Shown piece after piece: positions 29,056 through 37,544 of a stretch of 64,000 nucleotides of DNA (its first letter is position 1; every line of letters begins with the position of its first letter). The notes beneath the pieces are model-generated. The model had not been told where the DNA came from, did no database searches, and worked only from the letters and a program-made list of their open reading frames with translations. The translations under genes were made by a program, and so were the position numbers. Source of the DNA: Hondaea fermentalgiana (lineage: Eukaryota; Sar; Bigyra; Thraustochytrida; Thraustochytriidae); NCBI GenBank assembly GCA_014084085.1, contig NPFB01000026.1, forward strand, positions 105,568 to 169,567, given 5' to 3'.

Positions 29056-29494
29056 ATTGATCCACAATAATGAAGTGGACATTCCCATAGACCTGATGCC
29101 AGGCGGGAAACTGCTATAAGAGAGGTAGACACCCGACGACAAACGCCGGAAGGACACGACGCAAGAACAAGACGTCGCGCGTGCACAACACGCCGGGTGC
29201 ATTCGGTGTGTACATCCAAAATAGACATAGACCTACATAGCAGAAATGGACCAGGGTCATGACCCTGGGACCACTGAGCCGAATAGACCTGGCAGCGACC
29301 AAACGTCGATGCCAGAAGCCGGCAGAACCGAAACCCACCAGAATATTGAACTACACCAAAGCTTTCTCCGAGCAGCAGCGTGAGAAGCAATCAAACTACC
29401 TTTCGTGCAAGCCACGGAATGGAATTTCTTTTACGTTTATTGAAATCAACTTCTTCTTTCTAATCTTTCAGACCTCTGAGGAATCTCCGTCATC
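29056..29494 (+). repeat. Dispersed ~440-bp repeat, intact copy
   Basis: This matches 47246-47688 in the same orientation, nearly identical over its length. It begins ATTGATCCACAATAATG and ends at ACCTCTG(A/G)GGAATCTCCGTCA, after which the two copies diverge. A perfect 18-bp palindrome lies at 29251-29268. A short frame (ATGGACCAGGGTCATG...) and a CTTTCAG acceptor-like site are inside. No terminal inverted repeat or target-site duplication was found by eye. The unit ends about 50 bp beyond the stop of the downstream kinase gene, so it may contribute to that gene's 3' UTR. Confidence 0.8.
29251..29268. repeat. Perfect 18-bp palindrome inside the dispersed repeat
   Basis: CCAGGGTCATGACCCTGG is its own reverse complement. 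In the other repeat copy, sequence resumes after the assembly gap in the middle of this palindrome. Confidence 0.95.
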
Positions 29495-29544
29495 AAAAGA
29501 TATATATATCTCTACTAGGGGTACCTATACCTCATCTCGTTCGC

Positions 29545-32052
29545 CTAAAAATCATCAAAAGCGTGGGCGATCTCTGGAGTCTGGGGCTTGAAGAGTGTGT
29601 GGGGCTCGCGAGACTCCGTAAAAGCATCCGTGTCAAAGTACGAAGTGTCGCTTGCTGACTTGACGTTGGGCTTCCAGGGCGGAGGAATGGTCTGCTGACG
29701 GAGATTTGTAAAGTCAATGTCCTGGAAAAAGAGACGTGCAGGGTCATCTCCATCCTTGAGATTGATGAGCGGTACGCGGTCATGCGGGTTCGCCTCCCAG
29801 AGACGGAGCAAAGTAGTCCGCATAAAGTAAGCCTCATCCTGAGACTCGTTGGCAAAGGCGCGCTGCAACAGGCGCCAATCAACGCAATCGGGGCCATGAA
29901 TGATGCGCTTAAAGACGACCATCTGGTTCGCCTCGCCCGAAGGGTCCGCAAAAGGCGAGAATTGCGTTAGCATTTCAAACATGAGTACACCCAGCGCCCA
30001 GCAGTCGACAGTGTGATTATGGCCCTTGCGCATGACCGCCTCTGGGGCAAGGTAGTCCGGGGTTCCGCAGAGCGTGTTGGACATGGTTCCGGGCTCGATC
30101 CGCTTCGCGAATCCAAAGTCGATGATCTTGACATATCCTTCGCTGGAGATGATAAGATTCTCGAGCTTGAGGTCGCGGTAGGCGATGAATTTGCGATGCA
30201 AATACGAGAGACCCTCAAGGATGCAAGAGGCATAGAATTTGACGCTGCGGGGAGGAAGACCCCCCTTGCTATCGATGACTTGCGAAAAGAGCTCTCCGCC
30301 TTGGACCAGCTCGAGAAGCATGTAGATGTGGTTTGGTGTCTGAAAGGTTCGGATGAGCGACAGGATAAAGGGGTGCGAGGACTGCTCGAGAATGGACCGC
30401 TCGTTGTTGACATGCATGACTTGGTTGCGGTCTACAAGGTCCTGTTTGTTCATGGTCTTGAGTGCAAAGGCCTGGGAATCAGTGCCCTTGATCGTGGCGA
30501 CACGCACAACCGAGAAAGCTCCCTCGCCAATGACGTGCTGAACTTTGAGGCACGAGAGTGCATTCATCTTAGAAGCGAGGTCGTTGCGACTGCTGCGGCA
30601 GATTGCCTCGTGATTGTCTTGCTTTTTCATTTCAGCCTTGTGCGTCAAATCCTTGTAGACACGCGTCGTGCCACTGACAATTTGTACAAATGCGCTGCGC
30701 GTGAGGGTGAGACAGACAGTTCGTTCTGCTGCAATCACGGTGGCGGTGCGGGGCTCGTTGCTAATGAGAGCCATTTCGCCAAACCACTGCGCCTTGTGCA
30801 TGGTCGTCACCTTTTTCTGCGTTGGGCCGGGGAGCGGCGGGGCTATCGGAAGAAGATCTTCAGAGTCTTCGGCGTCATCAGAACTGTTCTGTTCGTCATT
30901 CTCGTCTTCGTCCTCATGGTCATTGTTGCTGGACACAGAGCTGATGGACGGTCTCCGTCTCGTCTTGGACACCACCTCACTGACGAACTTGGCGCGATTG
31001 ATGAGAGCGCCGACGTCGTTCGATGGAATGGGGCCATTGAGGGTCGGATTGATCTCATTGAGCTCTTCGTCGACACGCACGGGGGCCTCGGCGGCGACGG
31101 TGACAAAGACGTCAGCCGACCCTTCAGCAATTACATAAAAGCTATCGTTGACACCTGTGATGAGACATTCTCCTTCGCTACAGATGGCAGTCCCGGCGTC
31201 GAAAATCTCCTCCTGCATGGTCGACGCGAGGCGGCGGACCTTGTCTTCCGGGAATTCTTTGAACTCGGGAATGGATCTGAGGATGTCGGCGCGCTTTTCG
31301 AGTTTTTCCTCCATGAAAGTTCCTTCCATCTTGCGGAGGACCTCTCGTTTGAGGCACCAGATTCTCGTCCCGGGCAGGTGCGCGGTCACCGTGGCGGCGC
31401 GTGGCGAGTCATAGAGGACCGCGAGCTCGCCAAAGACGCGGCCGGGGCCGAGCCGGTCGACGGCGTCGGGGCCCGTGTTGGAGCTCTTCACGTGGAGCTC
31501 GCCTTGTTCGACCACATACATGCTGTCGCCGACATCGCCCTCGCGGACGATCACTTGGCCTGGCCTTGGCGTGACAAGCGTCATTTCCGCTGCGACGCGC
31601 CGGATCTTGCTCGCCTCCGTCCCTGCAAAGAGGAAGTGCTTGAGCAGGACGTTTTCGATCCCGGTCCACTCGGCTTGGCTGGGCGCGCCGCCAGGCTGCT
31701 CGACGGGCTTCCCGGGAGTCGCCTGCGGCGCTACATCGCGCCGGTCTCGCTCTCGCTCTTGCTCTCGTTGCTGCTCTTGCTGCTCTTGCTGCTGCTGCTG
31801 CATCTGGCGTGCTTGCTCGCTCGAGGCGGGGCTCCTGGTCGCGGCCATGGCGGCTTTGCCTCCCCGTCTGCCGACCTCCTCGTCCTCGGGGTGCCTCTGC
31901 ACCTTGGCCTCCTGCTCGTGCGCGGCGTCGGAGCCTCCGCGGGCGCGCCCGGGCACGCTCTTCGCCTTGGCGTTCGCCTGCTCGCCTGCTGCGCCGGCGG
32001 CGTGCGCGGGGCTCGGCGGATTGTAGCGCGCCTTGTACCGCGAGAACTGCAT
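29545..32052 (-). CDS. Cyclic-nucleotide-dependent protein kinase with two fused CNB domains (PKG-like architecture)
   Basis: The protein has 835 aa in a single exon. After a Gln/Arg-rich N-terminus, CNB-A has the phosphate-binding cassette FGELAVLYDSPRAATV (about 207-222). CNB-B has FGEMALISNEPRTATV (about 424-439), preceded by a roughly 90-residue acidic Ser-rich insertion that contains RRRPSISS (Ser about 369). The AGC kinase domain follows (about 507-770), with GEGAFSVVR, AFALKTM, YRDLKLENL, DFGFAK and GTPDYLAPE. An AGC C-terminal tail ends the chain. Regulatory and catalytic domains on one chain is the PKG plan. The residue after the PBC arginine is Ala in CNB-A (PKA type) and Thr in CNB-B (PKG type), so nucleotide preference may be mixed. 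The start is the ATG at 32052. Confidence 0.93.
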   Translation of the reverse strand: MQFSRYKARYNPPSPAHAAGAAGEQANAKAKSVPGRARGGSDAAHEQEAKVQRHPEDEEVGRRGGKAAMAATRSPASSEQARQMQQQQQEQQEQQREQERERDRRDVAPQATPGKPVEQPGGAPSQAEWTGIENVLLKHFLFAGTEASKIRRVAAEMTLVTPRPGQVIVREGDVGDSMYVVEQGELHVKSSNTGPDAVDRLGPGRVFGELAVLYDSPRAATVTAHLPGTRIWCLKREVLRKMEGTFMEEKLEKRADILRSIPEFKEFPEDKVRRLASTMQEEIFDAGTAICSEGECLITGVNDSFYVIAEGSADVFVTVAAEAPVRVDEELNEINPTLNGPIPSNDVGALINRAKFVSEVVSKTRRRPSISSVSSNNDHEDEDENDEQNSSDDAEDSEDLLPIAPPLPGPTQKKVTTMHKAQWFGEMALISNEPRTATVIAAERTVCLTLTRSAFVQIVSGTTRVYKDLTHKAEMKKQDNHEAICRSSRNDLASKMNALSCLKVQHVIGEGAFSVVRVATIKGTDSQAFALKTMNKQDLVDRNQVMHVNNERSILEQSSHPFILSLIRTFQTPNHIYMLLELVQGGELFSQVIDSKGGLPPRSVKFYASCILEGLSYLHRKFIAYRDLKLENLIISSEGYVKIIDFGFAKRIEPGTMSNTLCGTPDYLAPEAVMRKGHNHTVDCWALGVLMFEMLTQFSPFADPSGEANQMVVFKRIIHGPDCVDWRLLQRAFANESQDEAYFMRTTLLRLWEANPHDRVPLINLKDGDDPARLFFQDIDFTNLRQQTIPPPWKPNVKSASDTSYFDTDAFTESREPHTLFKPQTPEIAHAFDDF

Positions 32053-32732
32053 CCGCCTTCTCCTCTCCTTCTTCTTCTGTCTGCTCTTCGCTCTTGTCTC
32101 TCTCTCTCTCCGTCTAAAGCTCTGTCAGGCGGTCTGTCTGTCTGTCTATCTGTGTCTGGGGCGGTCTGCCGGGGTCCTTCCTCCTCGTCTCGCGCAGCAC
32201 GAGCAGGCGACCTCGCGCGCGCGGCAGCGGGCCTCGGGCCGGCGTCGACGCCGAGTGCCTGTCTGCGCGGCGGTCTGGGCGCGACCTGGACCGAGTCCGA
32301 GCTCCAGACCGAGTCCGCGTCCGCGTCCGGGTCCGCGACGTCTGCCTGAGTTGATTGAGTCTGCCGCAGCCGCCTGCCTGCCTGCCTGCCTGCCTTGCCT
32401 TCTCTCTCCTCGCTCGCTCGCTTGTTCGCTCGCCTGTTCGCTCGCGGCCGTGCGCGCCTCCGCGGCGGTCTGCGCAGACCGCTCCCGCCGCCTCGCGCTC
32501 GCTCGGGTCTGCTGCTGCTCCCCGCTCTCCTCGCCCGCCTCGCCGCCTCGCCGCCTCGCCGCGCTGCCGCACTGCGCGGAATGGATGCGCGCGATGCAGA
32601 GCGCGCGAGAGAGAGATGGACGGATGGACGGAGTCCTTCCTCGCCGCGCCCGCGTGGCCTGGACGCGCCTGGCCTCTCTCTCTCTGCTGCTGCCTGCTGC
32701 TGCCTGCAGCTGCCTGCTTGCCTGCCTGCTTG

Positions 32733-32763
<31 letters not shown>

Positions 32764-33300
32764 TCCTTCCTGCCTGCTGCCGCGACGCGTCGCCACGCCG
32801 CGCCGCGCTCTCGACCGTCTCGACGCAGGCTGCGAGGACTCGGAATTCCTGTTTTCCTCCTGTCTGTCTGTCTCCCTTGCTCCCGAGTCTCCTCTGTTCG
32901 TACGCGAGCGCGACACCAGCCAAGCAGCCAGACAGGCAAGTGCAACCAAGAACAAGCAACTTTTCAGAGAGAGACTCCTTCTTCCGAGCTGTGGCGGCTG
33001 AGCGCGACAAGGTCGTCGGCCGGCCGACTGCAACGACGTAGCCGAGGGATTGATCCCCCGCGCGCGACAGAGAGCAAGGGCAGAGGAGAGGAGACAGCGA
33101 AAGCGTCGCCAGCAGTGCAATGCCCTGCGACCAGCCACTGTGGCCAGCCACTGTGGCCATGGCCAGCCACCGTCTACGCTGCTGCAGCTGCTGCTGCAGC
33201 TGCTGCTGCTGTTCAAGCGGAGAGGCCCGTTGGGAAAGAAACTCTGCAAGGACATGTTTTATTTATGATTAGCACTGTAGCACGAGGTGTGATGATGTGA
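32053..33300. promoter_or_regulatory. Upstream region of the kinase gene, simple-repeat-rich
   Basis: GC-rich sequence with TGCC/TTGC tetramer arrays (32372-32396, 32714-32775), CTCG units and a CTGCAG/CTG cluster near 33180-33215. Long open frames on both strands here translate to Ala/Arg/Ser/Cys low-complexity and are rejected as genes. It should hold the kinase promoter. Confidence 0.45.
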
Positions 33301-35064
33301 GAGCACTGCGCTGCCTGCGCCGCACTGGCCGCACGTCCACTTACAGCAGCTGCAGCAGCAGCGGCAGCAGCAGCAGCAAGATGACAGTGAATACTGTCAA
33401 CTTGCAGTGCACTTGGCCACGCAGCGCAGTCCAGAGCAGTATACAGTGGTCCAGCGCGGTGGTCCAGTGGCACACCACACCAGCGCAGGACAGCGCAGCA
33501 CAGGGCAGGCGTACCTTTGCGCAATGCCGCGCCGCGCCGTGTGTTGGATTCGCTTCTCCCGCCGAGAAAAAAAAAGCAAATGGAGATAACCTGGCGGCCG
33601 CGAGCTGGACTGCGACAACCGACGCCTGAGCCTGCTGCTGTTGTGCTGCTGTGCCACTACTGTCCAGTACCTGTCTGTCTGTGAGCGGCGCCTCTTCCTT
33701 CCTTGCTTCCTTCCTCCTTCCCAGCCCAGCTCGCTGCCTTGCTTCCGAGTCTTTGGAGCCTTGCGACGCTTCCCTCCTTCCTTCCTTCTTCTTTCGTCAC
33801 GCCCTGACATCATGGCATCAGCATCAGCATCAGCATGTTGCAAACAGCTCGAACGCACGATCCACCGCCGCGAACAGCTAGCTATAGCTATCAGCGTCCA
33901 GATTGCTGCAGCTGCTGCTCCTTCTGCTAGGTACTGCCAGTCGCAGGGCAGGGGCCGCGGCGAAGGGAATCAGTAAATGTAAGCGACCACGAAAGGGATT
34001 CCGTTGCGGTCCGTTTCAGCTGCAACGAATGAATGAATGATCCATGGCGGCCATAGGTATTGATGGCCGACCGGCAGGGCAGCTATTCACTGTCAGTCAG
34101 CCGGTTGGTAGCCTAGCCACCCAGTCTTGCAACCATGGTCCTTCGATCAATCGATACAATGCTCATCGCCAAGCGCCATGACGCCGTGCCACGACGCTCC
34201 GCAGCAGTGGTGCGCGCGCTGCCGGCGGCGGATGTCATGGATCCGTTGCGCTCCAACCAGTGTGTGGCTGTGGTGGATGCCACTGCCGACTGACTGACTG
34301 ACTGACTGACTGACTGGCTTGCCAGCGGTATGAATGTAGCAGCAGGCTGCTCCGTCAGCAGGCTGGCAGAGAGGCAGACAGAAGAACAGACAAACAGAAC
34401 GATGGACTGTGGATTCACAAAAAGGAAGGAAAAACCCTATTACTAAACAAATGAATGCTCGCTCCGCTCGACCGGAACGGATTTTTTAGCTAGGAAATCA
34501 TCATCAACCTCAACCAGGCCAGTCTGGACCATTCTTGAGCCTTTGACCGAATGTATCAACACGCGATTGAGCCCAGTCAGCCTGCAGGGCTCTGTTTTAC
34601 CTCCTTCGCGCGCACTTCGGTGAACTCTAATCAACATCGTTCAAGATTGAAGGATCCACGAATCTCGTCTCGTGTCGTGACGTGCCTTGCCTTGTCTCGC
34701 CTCGACCCCTACCAAGCTCTTCCCTCTTTGTGGCGGAGACACTTCGCTCTTGTGTAGCTATGGTATAACTAGCTAGTTATACAGGCACTTTCTTAGTTCT
34801 TGAGGGGGATGGTGCCGGTGGCCTTGTAAAGAAAAAAGAAGTTCCCATCCAGTAGGAATCTCTCCAGCCAGCGCGTGCAAGACGACGCTCTTGCGAGCCA
34901 CCTCTGATGCAATACGAGACTACCTACAGCGAATGCATACAAAAAAACAAGCAATGGGCAAGGTGCAGCGCTCGTCAATGCCAATTCTTCAATGACAGAG
35001 AAATTCGCTCCTGCATCATTGTCTCTGGGCTTCACCAAAAAGGAAAAAAAAGAAAAAGCCATGC
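33301..35064. other. Gene-free region upstream of the carrier gene's 3' end
   Basis: No open frame with domain character was seen. A GACT tetramer array lies at 34288-34316, CAGCAT units near 33816-33838 and CAG units near 33345-33380. The sequence becomes AT-richer towards the carrier gene. Small non-coding RNAs cannot be excluded. Confidence 0.45.
34288..34316. repeat. (GACT)n tetranucleotide array
   Basis: Seven GACT units, the same unit as at 26101-26127 and 36829-36869. Confidence 0.95.
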
Positions 35065-35979
35065 CTATGATTCAGAGGAGCTTCGCTCCTGCATGGCTCT
35101 CTTGGTGAGCTCGTAGGTACAGAAGGTAATCGCCGAGGAAGGCATGACCCGCAAGAGATTCGGAACCATTCCGCGATATAAACCAAAGACGCCCTGTGAC
35201 TCTATAATGCGCGAAAAGGTGCCCAGAGTGCTCGTGTACGTGGATCGATGCTGCTGCATGCGGCTCTTGACCACCTGGTACGGATATGTGATGGTCGAAG
35301 CAACGGACTTGGACAGCGCCCCAAGCAACATATAGTCCACTGCTGTAAGCGTCCGGTCTCCCAATGAGTGCTTGAGCTCCTCGTACACCATGAACTGAAA
35401 GCCACCATTCGAAACAAGAATGAGAGCCGGGACGATACCGCGATACAAGCCTGCGAGGCCCTCCTCGCGCAGAATCGTGGTAAAAGCGTGCGTGAAGCCG
35501 CGATAGGGCTCATTGCCTGGGGTCTGCAGTTCCAGGCGCGTCTTGACCAGCCACACAGGATTGGTGCATAGCGTGGTCATTGCACCGGCCGCCGCGCTCG
35601 TGCCCAAATACTGCCACGCAGACAAGCGCTCCCCGTTCTCGAGCGATGCGCTCGCCGTGGACTTGAGCTTTTCGTACAGAAAAAAGTAAATTCCCCAGGA
35701 CGCGCTCGAACCCACGACGGCCGGCACAAGCCCGCGGTAAAGTCCACGAAGGCCGCCCTCACGATGGATCTTGCGAGATGTCAGGATTGTGCTTTCGACA
35801 GCGCGGCTGGCGCCGTCCAGCCGCGCGCGAAAGCGGTCCAGCAGAGACCCATGCTTGATTGTGCCCTCGTCGACCTGGAACCGCGTTTTGATGAGGTCCA
35901 GCGGATGCAGCGCCACGGTCGTCGTGAAGCCCGCAAAGAGTCCGCTCGCAAACGCGATGCCTCCGTCGTTCTTTGACAT
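35065..35979 (-). CDS. Mitochondrial carrier, folate/FAD transporter type (SLC25A32/FLX1-like)
   Basis: The protein has 304 aa with three mitochondrial-carrier repeats and six membrane helices. The signature motifs are PLDLIKTRF (repeat 1), PVWLVKTRL (repeat 2) and PYQVVKSRM (repeat 3). The Trp in place of the acidic residue in repeat 2 and the PYQ of repeat 3, with WGIYFFLYEKLK and GGFQFMVYEELK, are the particular pattern of SLC25A32 and yeast Flx1, inner-membrane carriers for folate or FAD. The exact substrate is not proven by sequence. It is a single exon with ATG at 35979. The gene is divergent from the 985-aa orphan gene. Confidence 0.92.
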   Translation of the reverse strand: MSKNDGGIAFASGLFAGFTTTVALHPLDLIKTRFQVDEGTIKHGSLLDRFRARLDGASRAVESTILTSRKIHREGGLRGLYRGLVPAVVGSSASWGIYFFLYEKLKSTASASLENGERLSAWQYLGTSAAAGAMTTLCTNPVWLVKTRLELQTPGNEPYRGFTHAFTTILREEGLAGLYRGIVPALILVSNGGFQFMVYEELKHSLGDRTLTAVDYMLLGALSKSVASTITYPYQVVKSRMQQHRSTYTSTLGTFSRIIESQGVFGLYRGMVPNLLRVMPSSAITFCTYELTKRAMQERSSSES

Positions 35980-36475
35980 CCTGTGCGCGCCCCGCTACAG
36001 GGCTCTCTCGCGCTCTGCCCGCACGCAACTTGACTTCTGTGGCTCCCAGCGAGTCACCCTTCGTTCTCTGCGCCTCTTGCTTTCCTCCCTGGCCCGCGGC
36101 GAGTCGGGTCTGCTGCCGCTGCTGCTGCCGCCGCTGCTGCCGCTGCTGCCGCCGCCGCTGCTGTTGCTGCTGCTGCTGCTGCTCGCGCGCGTCTCGAGCA
36201 ACAAATTTGCAATGCCGCTGCAGTGCCGCGGTCGCCGCCGCCGCCGCCGCCTCGATGGCGCCGCGCTGCGCCTCGAGTTGCGCCCGTGCCGGCAGTGCGC
36301 CAGGCTGCCTCTGCGGCGTCTGGTCTCTCACTCTGCCTGTGCCGTCTGTGGCTCTCGGCTCTGCTTCGTCTGCCGGGCGCGTGCGGCGCCGTCGTCGTCT
36401 GCGTGGTGTTGAGTGGGTCCTCTTTCTTCTCCGCTTTCTCTGCCTCGCCATCCGCCACAGAGGCCGAAGTTACTA

Positions 36476-36520
36476 CTCTGCTCTGCTCTGCTCTGCTCTG
36501 CTCTGCTCTGCTCTGCTCTG
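36476..36520. repeat. (CTCTG)n pentanucleotide array
   Basis: Nine perfect CTCTG units followed by CACTG variants. Confidence 0.95.
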
Positions 36521-36828
36521 CACTGCACTGCACCATGAGAGAGAGCGTCATCATCGTCCCTCGCATGCTGTGATACGCGAGCTCTGTCTGACATGTGCCA
36601 GAGATCGATCGCGAGGGCGATGCTCGAAGAAAGGGCAAAGTTGGCAAAGTTGTCTCGAGGCCCAACGCCGCGTCGACAGCTCTGTCCCTGGAAACAGGAC
36701 CGGTACCGGTCGGCCTCCTCGTCTATACTGGCAACATTTGTCGAACTTGAAGTGGGCGATGTCCGAAACTCCACTTGCGCTTGCTTGCCTTGCTTGCAAC
36801 CAACTCGCCAACCAGGCAAAATAACCGC

Positions 36829-36869
36829 GACTGACTGACTGACTGACTGACTGACTGACTGACTGACTG
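36829..36869. repeat. (GACT)n tetranucleotide array
   Basis: About ten perfect GACT units. Confidence 0.95.
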
Positions 36870-37031
36870 TTGCGCGCGTCTGCAGCTGTCTGCATTTGGT
36901 GTCTCCAAACGGCGTGCCTGCGACCCGGCAGACGCGGGCGGGCGGCAAGGGCTGCCGCGAGCGCGCGGGGCAGACAGAGCGCCGGGGCCCCGCCAGGGAC
37001 GGCAGGGCAGGGACCGTTGCCGTCGCCGTTG

Positions 37032-37131
37032 NNNNNNNNNNNNNNNNNNNNNNNNNNNNNNNNNNNNNNNNNNNNNNNNNNNNNNNNNNNNNNNNNNNNN
37101 NNNNNNNNNNNNNNNNNNNNNNNNNNNNNNN
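37032..37131. other. Assembly gap (100 N)
   Basis: Exactly 100 unknown bases, the usual placeholder for a gap of unknown size. The flanks are very GC-rich. Confidence 0.99.
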
Positions 37132-37182
37132 CTCCGCGTCCACGTCCGCGCGCCTCGCGCCCTCCGCGGGAAAACGAGTCCC

Positions 37183-37499
37183 ATGCAGGCCTTCCTGGAG
37201 CGCGAGGGGGACGCGCTCGAGTCCCTCTTCGAGCAGTGCAGTTGCGGGTCCTGGGCGGCGACGGCCGGCGACGAGGACGACAACGAGAGCGAGGACGACG
37301 GAGACGGCGATGCAGAGAATCTCAACGGTAGCGCGGACCGGGGCACGGGGCCCGCAACAGGAATTGCACTAGAAGCCAAGGCCGAGGTCGACGCTCGCAA
37401 AACCAAGGCCGCCACCACCGCTGTCACCTCCCAGAGCTGGTCCAAGGCCCGCGAACAAAGACTGCGCGAGGTCGGTGGGGGCCGCAAGGACCACCCACT

Positions 37500-37544
<45 letters not shown>

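Larger units (their letters stand above)
35980..37182. promoter_or_regulatory. Divergent intergenic region with microsatellites and an assembly gap
   Basis: A head-to-head spacer containing GCTGCTGCCGCTG units (36110-36185), (CTCTG)n at 36476-36520, (GACT)n at 36829-36869 and a 100-N gap. Because of the gap, an upstream exon of the following gene could be hidden. No gene is recognised. Confidence 0.45.

Noticed and set aside
29545..32052. Leu in place of Pro in the kinase catalytic loop (YRDLKLEN) as a defect.
   Set aside because: AKT-type AGC kinases have the same residue there, so activity is not in doubt.
30013..32349. A 778-codon open frame antisense to the kinase gene.
   Set aside because: No recognisable domain, composition mirrors the sense codons, and the sense strand carries complete CNB and kinase motifs.
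32053..33300. Several 200-400-codon frames on both strands upstream of the kinase.
   Set aside because: They are coded by TGCC/CTCG/CAG-type repeats and give Ala/Arg/Cys/Ser runs; no frame is favoured.
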